Assembly: GCA_913056185.1 (NCBI GenBank)
Contig: CAJXLV010000009.1
Span: 1 to 64,000 of the forward strand
Direction of reading: 5' to 3'
DNA length: 64,000 nt
Source: an uncultured Bacteroidota bacterium
GTDB lineage: Bacteria > Bacteroidota > Rhodothermia > Rhodothermales > Salinibacteraceae
Part shown: positions 8,638 through 17,327 of the stretch, piece after piece
Numbering within the stretch: the first letter of the stretch is position 1
How the letters are laid out: every line of letters starts with the position of its first letter
Translations under genes and position numbers: made by a program
The notes under the pieces: generated by a model
What the model saw: the letters and a program-made list of their open reading frames with translations, nothing else
Databases searched by the model: none
Told to the model about the DNA's origin: nothing

Positions 8638-10383
8638 CTATTCCAGGTGATGATAATCGAGCTCGTGCTCCTCATCGACGGCCTCTTGCACGCGGCGGGA
8701 GGGCGTGCCGGCGGCGGCCACATCGATGTCCATGTTTCCGTCGCCGGCCGGGAGGCAGCGGATGTTTTGGCGCCAGGCGGGGTCTTTGGTGTCGTGGTCG
8801 GTGCGGGCGTGGGCGCCGCGCGACTCGGGGCGTTCCAGGGCGCCGCGCAGAATGGTCTCGGCCGTGGTGAGCATGACGCCCAGGTTCTGCGCGCGCTCGT
8901 AGCGGCGGCTCGTGCGGTCGGCCTGCACCGCCAGGTCGTCGGCGTCGGCCCGGAGCTGCTGAAGTGCCCGGAGGCCCTGCAGAAGCCCATCCTCGTCGCG
9001 CAGGATTCCGGCGTGGTCCCACATGAGGCCACGCAGGCGTTCGATCAGATCGCCCGGGGCGTGGCGGCCGTCGGCGGTCGCCAGGGCGTCCTGCGCCGCC
9101 ACCTGATCTCGAACCGCCGCCTCCGACAGGGCAGGGCTCGGGCGCGTGCCCAGGGTCTCGGCGATGTGCGTGCCGGCCACTTCGCCAAACACCACCGTCT
9201 CAATCAGCGAGTTGCCGCCCAGGCGGTTGGCCCCGTGGACGCCCGCCGTACATTCGCCGACCGCGTAAAGGCCGTCGATCTGGGTCTCGGCCGTCTCAAA
9301 GTTCACCTCAATGCCGCCCATCGCGTAGTGGGCCGTGGGCGCCACCTCCATCGGCTCCGCGGTGATGTCCACGCCGTGCTCCGCAAACTCCTCCACCATG
9401 CGGGGCAGCCGCTCGTGGACGTAATCGTCGTCGCGGTGCGAGATGTCGAGCAGCACCGCGTCGTTCTCCGTGCCTCGCCCCTCGCGGATCTCCTGCTCAT
9501 TGGCGCGGGCCACCACGTCGCGGGCGTCCAGCTCCATTTGGGCCGGCGAGTAGCGCTCCATAAAGCGCTCGCCCTCCGTGTTGTAGAGCCGCCCGCCCTC
9601 CCCACGGACCGCCTCGGTGACGAGGTGGCCGACCTCCGCCTCGGGCTTTACCTTCCCGGTGGGGTGAAACTGCACAAACTCCATGTCGCGCAGCGGCACG
9701 CCGGCCTCGAAGGCCAGCGCCTGCGCGTCGCCCGTGTTTTCGTCGGGCCGCGAGGAACTGCGGCGGTAGAGCGAGGTGTGCCCGCCCGCCGCGATGACGA
9801 CCGCGTCCGCGTCGAACGCCACGGGCCGCCCCGAGTCCATGTCGAAGCCCACCGCGCCCGCCGCGCGGCCGCCCTCCGTCACCAGGTCGGTAATGTAGAG
9901 GTTCTCGCGGTACGGAATGTCCAGGTCCATCGCCTTCTGGACGAGCGTGTCCATGAGCGCCTGTCCAGTGCGGTCACCCACGAAGCAGGTGCGCCGGAAC
10001 GACTGCGCGCCGAAGTAGCGCTGGTTGATTGTGCCCGCGTCGGTGCGGTCAAAAGCCATGCCCCACTCGGCGAGCTCGCGGATGCGGTCCGGGGCGCGTC
10101 GGCAAAGCATCTCGACGGCCGTGGGGTCGTTGACGAAGTGGCCCTCGTCGAGGGTGTCGGCGGCGTGGATTTCCCAGCGGTCCTCGGGGTCGAGGCTGCC
10201 GAGGGAGGCGTTGATGCCGCCCGCGGCCCAGATGGTGTGAGCGTCTCCGTGGGCGCGCTTGCCCAGGACGAGGCAGTCGATGTCGTGCTTGGCCAGTTCA
10301 ATACTGGTGCGAAGGCCGGCTCCCCCGGCACCGATGACGAGAACGTCGGTAGAAACGGACTCAGAGGCAACGTGTGTTGTCAC
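8638..10383 (-). CDS. FAD-dependent oxidoreductase, SdhA/FrdA/NadB superfamily
   Basis: 581 residues from a GTG start (VTTHVASES). The dinucleotide motif is DVLVIGAGGAGLRT. A histidine in DAHTIWAAGGINAS occupies the position that carries covalent FAD in succinate dehydrogenase and fumarate reductase. The substrate-site blocks QFHPTG, VRGEGGRLYN and HGANRLGGNSL follow, with a C-terminal helical domain. It could be a soluble fumarate reductase/succinate dehydrogenase-like enzyme or an L-aspartate oxidase. The His favours the first, while the absence of sdhB or sdhC neighbours leaves it open. It is divergent from transketolase. The 1630-residue track ORF here is an artefact of a long open frame. 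Confidence 0.8.
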   Translation of the reverse strand: MTTHVASESVSTDVLVIGAGGAGLRTSIELAKHDIDCLVLGKRAHGDAHTIWAAGGINASLGSLDPEDRWEIHAADTLDEGHFVNDPTAVEMLCRRAPDRIRELAEWGMAFDRTDAGTINQRYFGAQSFRRTCFVGDRTGQALMDTLVQKAMDLDIPYRENLYITDLVTEGGRAAGAVGFDMDSGRPVAFDADAVVIAAGGHTSLYRRSSSRPDENTGDAQALAFEAGVPLRDMEFVQFHPTGKVKPEAEVGHLVTEAVRGEGGRLYNTEGERFMERYSPAQMELDARDVVARANEQEIREGRGTENDAVLLDISHRDDDYVHERLPRMVEEFAEHGVDITAEPMEVAPTAHYAMGGIEVNFETAETQIDGLYAVGECTAGVHGANRLGGNSLIETVVFGEVAGTHIAETLGTRPSPALSEAAVRDQVAAQDALATADGRHAPGDLIERLRGLMWDHAGILRDEDGLLQGLRALQQLRADADDLAVQADRTSRRYERAQNLGVMLTTAETILRGALERPESRGAHARTDHDTKDPAWRQNIRCLPAGDGNMDIDVAAAGTPSRRVQEAVDEEHELDYHHLE

Positions 10384-10767
10384 GAGACGGAAGGAGCGTG
10401 TGTGGAGGAAGTCGAAAAGTAGGGTCTTCGATGCAACCTCGGAGACCCTCAGCACTCCCCTGCAACGCGCACGAAGAGGACGGTTTTCGGGATGTGGATC
10501 GACACGGGCAGGTATCGGAGGAACGTAACACCTCCGCCGATCCTCCGTGTGGCCTCGACGAGCGCCCTTGGCATTCTGAACGGAACGAAGGCGGCGTGCG
10601 TGGATCATTCTCGAAGAGTGCCGCGCACGCCCCGGACAGACACCGCCCTGGGGTCGACATTGCCGCTGCCTGCCCCTACGTTGTACGCGCTCCCATCGGC
10701 TCGCGGAGTCGGTCCCGGCCGCCCCGCCTGCCCGCCGCTGTTCCTCCGAATTCAATTTTGCCGCCTC
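10384..10767. promoter_or_regulatory. divergent intergenic region, flavoprotein / transketolase
   Basis: This 384-base gap separates two divergent genes and must hold both promoters. No convincing promoter hexamers, Shine-Dalgarno sequence or coding region were seen. The tkt ORF in the track runs back through it but has no family similarity there. Confidence 0.4.
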
Positions 10768-12792
10768 ATGGCTCAGGACCTTCTTGACTCCGTTGACCTC
10801 GAGACGCAGGCCATCAACACCATCCGATTTCTCTCGGCCGACGCCGTGCAGCGCGCCGAGAGCGGCCACCCGGGCACGCCGATGGCCCTTGCCCCGGTGG
10901 CGTACGTGCTCTGGACGCGCCACCTGCGCCACCACCCCGAACGCCCCGACTGGCCGGGCCGCGATCGCTTTGTGCTCTCGGCCGGCCACGCCTCCATGCT
11001 GCTCTACAGCCTGCTCCACCTCAGCGGCTACGACCTGTCGATGGAGGAGCTCAAAAACTTCCGGCAGTGGGGCAGCCAGACGCCGGGCCACCCCGAGGCG
11101 CATCTCACCGCAGGCGTGGAAACCACCACGGGACCGCTCGGGCAGGGCTTCGCCAACGGTGTGGGCATGGCCCTTGCCGAGCGGGTCCTGGCCGACGAGT
11201 TCAACACCCCCGAGCACCCGATTGTCGATCACTACACCTACGCCCTCTGCTCGGACGGAGACCTGATGGAGGGGATTTCGCACGAGGCGGCGTCGCTGGC
11301 CGGTCATCTCGGGCTCGGCAAACTGGTGTACCTCTACGACGACAATCGCATCACCATCGACGGCTCTACGGACCGGGCCTTCACGGAGGACGTGGCCCAG
11401 CGGTTTGCGGCGTACGGCTGGCACGTGACGCGGGTGGACGACGCCAACGACCTCGATGCGGTCGACCGGGCCATTCAGGAGGCCAAGGCGGCTCCCGAGC
11501 GCCCGTCGCTGATTACGGTCCGCTCGCACATCGGCTACGGGAGCCCCAACAAGCAGGACACGGCCGCGGCGCACGGCGCGCCCCTGGGCCCGGAGGAACT
11601 GCGGCGCACGAAGGAGAACCTCGGCTGGCCCACCGACGCGCCTTTCCACGTTCCCGATGCGGTCTACGACCACATGCGCGAGGCGAAGGCGCGTGGGGCG
11701 GAGGCGGCGGCGGGGTGGGACGCGCGCTTCGAGGCATACGAGGCGGCCCGTCCGGACGCGGCGGCCCGGTACCGGCGCTGGATGAACCGCGAGCTGGAGG
11801 CGGGCTGGGAGGAGGCGCTCCCCACGTTCGCGCCCACCGCCGAGAGCGGAGAGCAGATGGCGACCCGCAAGGCCAGCGGCCTCACGCTCAACACGCTGGC
11901 GCCCGAGGTGGAGTACCTGATCGGGGGCTCCGCGGACCTGACGGGCTCCAACAAGACGGACGTGCCGGGGCGGTCGGATTTCCAAAAGGAGACGCCCGGC
12001 GGGCGCTACCTCCGGTTTGGGGTGCGGGAGCATGCGATGGCGGGCATGGCGAACGGCATGGCCCTGCACGGTGGCCTCCAGCCCTACGCGGGCACGTTTC
12101 TTATCTTTAGCGATTACCTGCGGCCGTCGCTCCGCCTGAGTGCCCTGATGGAGCAGCCGGTCGTGTACGTGTTTACGCACGACTCGATTGGCCTGGGCGA
12201 GGACGGACCCACCCACCAGCCCATCGAGCACCTGATGGCCCTGCGCGCCATTCCCAACCTGACGCTGCTCCGCCCGGCCGACGCCAACGAGGCGGTCCAG
12301 GCGTGGGCGGTGGCGGTGCAGCACACGGACGGGCCGACGGCGATGGCCCTCACGCGCCAGGCGCTGCCGGTGCTGCCCCGCGACCATGGAGGGGCCGATG
12401 GCGTGCGCCGCGGAGCGTATGTGCTGCGGGCGTGCGAGGGAACGCCGGACGTGATCTTGATCGGGACGGGGAGCGAGGTGCAGCACGCCCTGGGCGCGGC
12501 GGAGCAGCTCGAAGAGGAGGGTCGGCAGGCGCAGGTGGTCTCGATGCCGTCGTGGGAGCTCTTTGCGAACCAGCCGACGGCCTACCGCCACACGGTGCTG
12601 CCGCCGGAGGTGGAGGCGCGCGTCTCGGTGGAGGCGGGCATTACGCAGGGGTGGGAGCGCTACGTGGGCACGGCCGGGACGGCCCTCGGGATTGATCGCT
12701 TCGGGGCGTCGGCGCCGGGGACGGTGAACATGGAACGGTTTGGCTTTACAGCGGACCACGTGGCGGACGCGGCGCGCGCGCTGCTGGCGTAG
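10768..12792 (+). CDS. tkt: transketolase
   Basis: Thiamine-diphosphate enzyme of the non-oxidative pentose phosphate pathway, moving two-carbon units between sugar phosphates. 674 residues, normal length. Visible are [13 protein letters not shown] (active-site His), the [14 protein letters not shown] block, the ThDP/Mg motif [14 protein letters not shown] ending near DDNRITIDG, the central domain with [15 protein letters not shown], and [20 protein letters not shown] start at [10 protein letters not shown]; the extra 92 residues in the track are intergenic. No Shine-Dalgarno is seen upstream. The gene stands alone. Confidence 0.96.
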   Translation: MAQDLLDSVDLETQAINTIRFLSADAVQRAESGHPGTPMALAPVAYVLWTRHLRHHPERPDWPGRDRFVLSAGHASMLLYSLLHLSGYDLSMEELKNFRQWGSQTPGHPEAHLTAGVETTTGPLGQGFANGVGMALAERVLADEFNTPEHPIVDHYTYALCSDGDLMEGISHEAASLAGHLGLGKLVYLYDDNRITIDGSTDRAFTEDVAQRFAAYGWHVTRVDDANDLDAVDRAIQEAKAAPERPSLITVRSHIGYGSPNKQDTAAAHGAPLGPEELRRTKENLGWPTDAPFHVPDAVYDHMREAKARGAEAAAGWDARFEAYEAARPDAAARYRRWMNRELEAGWEEALPTFAPTAESGEQMATRKASGLTLNTLAPEVEYLIGGSADLTGSNKTDVPGRSDFQKETPGGRYLRFGVREHAMAGMANGMALHGGLQPYAGTFLIFSDYLRPSLRLSALMEQPVVYVFTHDSIGLGEDGPTHQPIEHLMALRAIPNLTLLRPADANEAVQAWAVAVQHTDGPTAMALTRQALPVLPRDHGGADGVRRGAYVLRACEGTPDVILIGTGSEVQHALGAAEQLEEEGRQAQVVSMPSWELFANQPTAYRHTVLPPEVEARVSVEAGITQGWERYVGTAGTALGIDRFGASAPGTVNMERFGFTADHVADAARALLA

Positions 12793-12803
12793 TGGGCCCT
12801 GCC

Positions 12804-13595
12804 TCACGCCTGCCGGGGCCGGCGCACGAGGGGGGCTGCCGTGCGCCAGGCCACCGGGTGGGGCAGCGCGCCTCGGCGGACGACCGCGCCCACGAGGTTG
12901 GTGGGGAGGGCGAACGGGCACAGCGCCCACGCCTCTGCGGCGGTGCGGGGCGACGTGGGCACGTGCCCCTCCGCGTCGGACAGCGCCGTTGCGGTGCCGC
13001 CGTCCAGGTCGCAGGCAATGGTGTCGGCCCCGCGGCCCAGGCCCTGGCCCGTGGCTTTGACGAACGCTTCCTTGCAGGTCCACAGATGCAGCAGGGCCGC
13101 GGGGCGCTTGGCGGCGGGGAGGGCCCGCCACTGGGCCTGTTCGGCCGCCGTGAGGATGCGCCCGGCGAGCGCGCTGGTGTCCACGTCGCGGCCCAGCGGC
13201 TCCACGTCCACCCCCACTGGCTCGTCCTGGCTCACCGCCACCACCACCGTGGTGCCCGTGTGGGCGATGTTGAAGTGCAGGGACGGATCGTCCGGGACAG
13301 TCGCGTCCAGACGTGGCTTTCCGTGCGGCCCCTCCGTGAACGCGACGGCAGACGGAGGGCAGCGCAGGCGGCGGGCGAGAAGGCGGCGGGCAAGGGCGCG
13401 CCCGGCGAGGTGGCGGTGGCGGTCGGCCGTTGCACGGTACTGGCGGGCTCGTTCGCGCTCGGCGGGCGTGGTCCACGGACGGAGGACCGCGTCGGGAGCG
13501 TTGGGCAGGGCGTCCAGGCACAGGCGCCACACCGCCAGGGGTGATCCCTGGGGCGTGCGCGGCGGGGAGGGCCAGCGAGGAACACGCAGCGGCAT
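12804..13595 (-). CDS. 4'-phosphopantetheinyl transferase, Sfp type
   Basis: Transfers 4'-phosphopantetheine from CoA to carrier-protein serines. 263 residues, the two-domain Sfp/Gsp length rather than the short AcpS form. Motifs are KPRLDA and FNIAHTGTTVVVA, the metal-binding GVDVEPLG (Asp and Glu), and WTCKEAFVKATGQG, the WxxKEAxxK signature. It is convergent with transketolase, with only 11 bases between stops. No polyketide or peptide synthetase is visible nearby, so its carrier target is elsewhere. The upstream extension in the track ORF covers the next gene and is not real. Confidence 0.9.
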   Translation of the reverse strand: MPLRVPRWPSPPRTPQGSPLAVWRLCLDALPNAPDAVLRPWTTPAERERARQYRATADRHRHLAGRALARRLLARRLRCPPSAVAFTEGPHGKPRLDATVPDDPSLHFNIAHTGTTVVVAVSQDEPVGVDVEPLGRDVDTSALAGRILTAAEQAQWRALPAAKRPAALLHLWTCKEAFVKATGQGLGRGADTIACDLDGGTATALSDAEGHVPTSPRTAAEAWALCPFALPTNLVGAVVRRGALPHPVAWRTAAPLVRRPRQA

Positions 13596-13621
13596 GCGAG
13601 GAGGGGCAGGGCCCGGCGAGG

Positions 13622-14005
13622 TTAGCAGGTGGAGTGGAAGAGGCCGCCCACGGCGTGTCCGTCCGCTTGGAGCTTGTTGTAGCGCTCCACGGCCTGTTTG
13701 GTCGGGAGCACGTAGGCCTCCACGTCCGCCTCGTCGAGCCGGTCCAGTGTGTCGGGCATTACCTGGAGGCGTTCGTTCATGCCGCGGGACAGCACCACGA
13801 CCGACGCGCCGTGCTCCAGAAGCTCTTCTACGTCGGCCGGCTGGATGCCCGGTGTGTGCGAGGTCCCGGTTTCGGTCCAGTCCCACGCGCGGACTCCGCC
13901 GGGATACAACTTTGCGTCCTTGAAGGTCTGGGGGGTCCCGTTTTCCACCTCCAGGCGGCCCCACGAAACATGCGTGATGCGCGGTGCTTGGGGAGACGGT
14001 GCCAT
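13622..14005 (-). CDS. Mth938-like domain protein (DUF498/NDUFAF3 family)
   Basis: 127 residues starting MAPSPQAPRI. The family pattern is visible: ITHVSWGRLEVENG, then FKDAKLYPGGVRAWDW, TPGIQPADVEELLEHGASVVVLSRGM, and an AVERYNKL helix near the end. These are small proteins with a MTH938 alpha/beta fold; the mitochondrial relative NDUFAF3 helps assemble complex I, while the bacterial role is not established. It lies 26 bases upstream of the phosphopantetheinyl transferase gene on the same strand and may be co-transcribed with it. Confidence 0.8.
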   Translation of the reverse strand: MAPSPQAPRITHVSWGRLEVENGTPQTFKDAKLYPGGVRAWDWTETGTSHTPGIQPADVEELLEHGASVVVLSRGMNERLQVMPDTLDRLDEADVEAYVLPTKQAVERYNKLQADGHAVGGLFHSTC

Positions 14006-14119
14006 GTCAGTTCGGGACAGGCTGTGTGGCAAGAGCTCACTCAAAAACGGGAAGCCTCCACGCGAGGTTCAGCTCTCTGCGGCGCGCCGCCTCCACCGAA
14101 TAGAGTCCCGGCACAAGAA

Positions 14120-15523
14120 TCACACGACAATGGTGGGGGTGCCCGTTTCGTACGCTTCGCGGAGGGCCTTCGTCGCCTCCGACCGGAGGGCTTCCGGGGT
14201 TTCTTCGCTCCACACCGCGACCCCCACGCTTACGCCTCCCTCCAGTTCGCCCTGTTCCTGGTCCATAGCCGCCTCCAGGTCGGCGACCCAAGACTCCACC
14301 ATCTCGGGCGTTTCATGGAAAAACACGCCATACGTAAGCTCCCCGAAGCGTTCGACGCGTTGCGTAGGCGCCATCTGGTCGAGGCGAGCCTCAAACAGCC
14401 GTTCGGCGGAGGAGACCGCCTCCTCCCCGCGCCGAGCGATGGACTCCGCCCGATTCAGGTGCACGAGGGCAAGCGCCAAGGGGGCGTCTGCCGCTTCTGC
14501 CGCCTGCATCTCTTCCGCAATGATCTCGCGGCGTGGGCGCGGTGGATCAGACGCGTTCTCGGTCTCCGTCTCGGGGGCGGTGGCCCCCGAGGTGTCCACA
14601 GGGGCAGTTCCGGACGCCTCATCCGCCCCGGACGCCTCATCCGCCCCGGACGAATCAGAAGGCGCCGGGGGGGTACGGTCCAGGTCGTACAGAAGCGCAA
14701 CGGTTTTGGTGAAGCGCTTCAAGAGGGTACGCGCTCGCTTTGTGCCCAAGTCGGCGGGCGCAGCGGCATCAAGCAAGAGAAAAGTGGTTGTGGAGGAGTC
14801 GGGCTGTGGGAGGGGGGCCACCGCCAAATGATCAACGGCCGGAGGGGCAGTGTAGTAGCCCAGATCCTCAACCGCAATCTGCGAGTGGGAGAGCGATCGG
14901 AGCGTGATGTCGTCCCGCGACATGGTGGCAGTCACGAGCGGCGTCTGGGTATCGAAGGCTCCCTGCTGTCGGATGTCCGCGTGTGTGCTGGCCAGCGCTT
15001 CGATGCGGTAGGTGAGCGCCACGTGTTCCTGTGCCAGCAAGGCGACGGTGCGGGCATCTACGGCCGCCCGAAGTGCTTCCAGGAGGGGGTCCAAGACCGG
15101 ACGCTCGTATGTTGTGGCGACTGAGTCGTCAGGGATGGGGCGTGCTTGCGAGATGGGCGTCTCCGGCGCGGGCGCTTCCGAGGGGGGCGCCTGTGAGGCA
15201 GAGGCCTCTGAGGCAGGACGGCGTGCCTGAGAGGAGGAGTCGGGAGAAGGCGCGGGCGCATCGGGCGAAGAGGCGGCGTCGTCTTGGGGAATGCCCGCTG
15301 GATGGATGTCCATGATGCCGACCTCGTCGAGCGCAATGTCAGAGGTGTCCGAAGAGGCGCGGGCATCCTCGGTCTTCAGGTACACGGTCCAGATCCACCA
15401 CCCCAGGAGGCCGAGTCCTCCGGCAAGAATGGCGCCGGTCGCCATGTAGAGCCAGGGATGTTCGAAGAGGACTGCCAGACCTGCTACAAGCACGGCCAAC
15501 ACGACCAGCAACAAACGAAGCAT
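14120..15523 (-). CDS. membrane protein with GAF-like and degenerate GGDEF-like domains
   Basis: 467 residues. Two N-terminal membrane helices (LLLVVLAVLVAGLAVLF and a Gly/Leu-rich second one) precede a disordered acidic linker. A GAF-like segment follows (VDARTVALLAQEHVALTYRIEAL...), then a second low-complexity linker containing a tandem SGADEA repeat, and a C-terminal domain whose strand-helix pattern matches GGDEF domains. In the position of the GG(D/E)EF loop it reads RFGELTYGVFF, so catalysis of c-di-GMP synthesis is unlikely. I infer a signalling or scaffold role. It stands alone. Confidence 0.55.
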   Translation of the reverse strand: MLRLLLVVLAVLVAGLAVLFEHPWLYMATGAILAGGLGLLGWWIWTVYLKTEDARASSDTSDIALDEVGIMDIHPAGIPQDDAASSPDAPAPSPDSSSQARRPASEASASQAPPSEAPAPETPISQARPIPDDSVATTYERPVLDPLLEALRAAVDARTVALLAQEHVALTYRIEALASTHADIRQQGAFDTQTPLVTATMSRDDITLRSLSHSQIAVEDLGYYTAPPAVDHLAVAPLPQPDSSTTTFLLLDAAAPADLGTKRARTLLKRFTKTVALLYDLDRTPPAPSDSSGADEASGADEASGTAPVDTSGATAPETETENASDPPRPRREIIAEEMQAAEAADAPLALALVHLNRAESIARRGEEAVSSAERLFEARLDQMAPTQRVERFGELTYGVFFHETPEMVESWVADLEAAMDQEQGELEGGVSVGVAVWSEETPEALRSEATKALREAYETGTPTIVV

Positions 15524-16028
15524 GCGGTCAGACAGCGGTTAAGAGTGGTAGGAATGCGCGAGGAAGCCGTAACTCCTCCGAAGAACATTGGGGCGGGGCC
15601 CCAAGGGCGTTTGAGACTGTATTTTGGCGACGGAAACGGTCAAATTAGCTTCGAGAAAGGAGCGTGACCTAAGAACGTACCTTGATCGTACGGTAATGTC
15701 AATCCAGGGGGCATGCGCCCCAGTGCTTTCGTTCGGTGCAGAATGTAAACAGACCCGAAGAAATACGTGTATCCAAGCGTCATCCTGAGCGACTGACGAC
15801 CAGGGCGCGGAGGGAGGCGGGCCCACAGGGGTATCCCCTGGCACCCTCGTTGCACGAAGCGGACACCGCTCGTCGGGGTCGTGCCCGTCCTTCTTCCGAG
15901 AGATTCTTTCCAGGAGCACTCGCTCCGCTGCGCCTCGGCTCCGCTGCGCCCCCCGAGAGGACGGCCTCGCTGGTGCTCAGAGCGCTCCGCCCGGCATGAC
16001 GATGTGCACCGTTGCTTTGCCGGCCGAC
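15524..16028. other. intergenic region carrying an interspersed repeat
   Basis: About 500 bases with no credible gene. Its right half is the repeat listed separately. The left part is AT-richer than the surroundings, presumably the promoter region of the gene on the minus strand to its left. The 297-residue ORF crossing it is Arg/Pro/Ser-rich shadow. Confidence 0.5.
15779..16001. repeat. GTCATCCTGAGCG...CATGACG-type intergenic repeat
   Basis: The element opens with GTCATCCTGAGCG, contains GAGATTCTTTC and two CGCTCCGCTGCG-like short repeats, and closes with GCTCAGAGCG and GGCATGACG, which is roughly the inverse of the opening. This end pattern matches the widespread bacterial interspersed repeats bounded by GTCAT...ATGAC. 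It is non-coding and about 220 bases long. Only one copy lies in the window, so its family status is inferred from the ends. Confidence 0.5.
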
Positions 16029-17237
16029 TTAATCGAGGGCGGGGGCTGGGGGAGAGGCGCGGCTGCCGGTGGGGATGGTATCCACGCCCGGCGGCAGGCT
16101 CACCGGGGGAAGGCGAAGGGGCACGTCCACGCCGTCGGGAATGGGATTGGGCTCGGCCCAGAGGGTGCCGTCGTAGCTCTCCATGAGCACGTGATCGCCG
16201 GCGCGGCCCTTCACGTAGCTGCGGTTGAGGGGCACCTTGCCGTGGGGCGTATCGAGGACGTAGGTCGGGATGGCGAAGCCGGAGGTGCGCCCCCGGAGCT
16301 CCCGCATAATGTGCATGCCCACCTCGATGGGCACGCGCAGGTGCCCGGTGCCGCCGATGAGTTGGGCCTGGTAGAGGTAATAGGGCCGCACCCGCATCCG
16401 CACGAGCCGTTCGTTGAGGGCTTTCATTGTGCTGGGGTTGTCGTTGATGCCGCGCAGGAGCACCGTCTGGTTGCCCACCGGCACCCCGGCGCGCTTGAGG
16501 CGGTCGATGGCGGCGGCGGCCTCCTCGGTGCACTCACGCGGGTGGTTGAAGTGGGTGTTCACCCAGAGGGGATGGTGGGCCGCCAGCAGGGCACACAGGT
16601 CTTCGGTGATGCGGTAGGGCAGCTTCACCGGCATGCGCGAGCCGAACCGGATGAGCTCTACGTGGTCGATGGCCCGCAGCTTGCCGAGCAGCCACTCCAG
16701 GTTGGCCTCGTTGAAGGTGAGCGGATCGCCGCCCGTGAGGAGCACGTCGCGAATCTCATCGTGGGCGGCGATGTAGTCGATGGCCGCCTGGTGCTCGTCG
16801 GTGCGCATGAAGTACTCGGCGTCGCCCACCATGCGCTTGCGCAGGCAGTAGCGGCAGTAGATGGCGCACTCGGCGGTGACGCAGAAGGCCACCCGGTCGT
16901 TGTAGTTGTGGATGAGGTTCTTGACCGGCTCGTGGCCCGTTTCGTCGAGCGGATCGATCTCGTCGACGATGTCGGGCCCAAACTCGTCCAGGGTGGGCAC
17001 GGCCTGTCGGCGCACGGGGCAGGCAGGGTCGTGCGGGTCCATCAGGCTTGCGTAGTAGGGCGTGATGTTCCACCGAAACTCGCCCTCCGTTCGTTCGATG
17101 GCCGCCAGTTCATCGTCGGTAGGACAGATCCAATCGCGGAGGGCCTCGGCGCTGTGGATGCGGTTTTGCATTTGCCAGCGCCAGTTGGTCCAGTCCGACG
17201 AGGCGGGGCGGGGGCGCGGAGGAGAGGACATTGGCAC
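16029..17237 (-). CDS. kamA-like: lysine 2,3-aminomutase family radical SAM protein
   Basis: 402 residues. The radical-SAM cluster motif CAIYCRYC (CxxxCxxC) is at about residues 124-131, followed by LLTGGDPLTF, the GINDN loop and TSGFAIPTYVLDTPHGKVPL, which carries the candidate PLP lysine. Family members interconvert alpha- and beta-amino acids using SAM, PLP and a 4Fe-4S cluster. Where clostridial lysine aminomutase has the substrate Asp of its DLxxGxxHFR block, this protein reads QLIGGTGHLR, so the substrate may differ. It lies 90 bases downstream of an ATP-grasp ligase gene on the same strand. Confidence 0.88.
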   Translation of the reverse strand: MPMSSPPRPRPASSDWTNWRWQMQNRIHSAEALRDWICPTDDELAAIERTEGEFRWNITPYYASLMDPHDPACPVRRQAVPTLDEFGPDIVDEIDPLDETGHEPVKNLIHNYNDRVAFCVTAECAIYCRYCLRKRMVGDAEYFMRTDEHQAAIDYIAAHDEIRDVLLTGGDPLTFNEANLEWLLGKLRAIDHVELIRFGSRMPVKLPYRITEDLCALLAAHHPLWVNTHFNHPRECTEEAAAAIDRLKRAGVPVGNQTVLLRGINDNPSTMKALNERLVRMRVRPYYLYQAQLIGGTGHLRVPIEVGMHIMRELRGRTSGFAIPTYVLDTPHGKVPLNRSYVKGRAGDHVLMESYDGTLWAEPNPIPDGVDVPLRLPPVSLPPGVDTIPTGSRASPPAPALD

Positions 17238-17327
17238 GGAGGGACGAGAGACAAGAACGCGTGGGGGGGTGCACGAGGGAGGCGAGCCGAACGGTGTGCG
17301 GCGGGGCCGGGGAGCGGGCTACAGAAC

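Noticed and set aside
10383-13530. The 1630-residue ORF 8638..13530 read as one giant protein
   Set aside because: Only the last 581 residues match a family. The rest is the antisense of transketolase and the start of the phosphopantetheinyl transferase, in an open frame caused by high GC.
15640-16533. 297-residue ORF across the intergenic repeat
   Set aside because: It is Arg/Pro/Ser-rich, overlaps the aminomutase gene antisense frame, and has no family feature.
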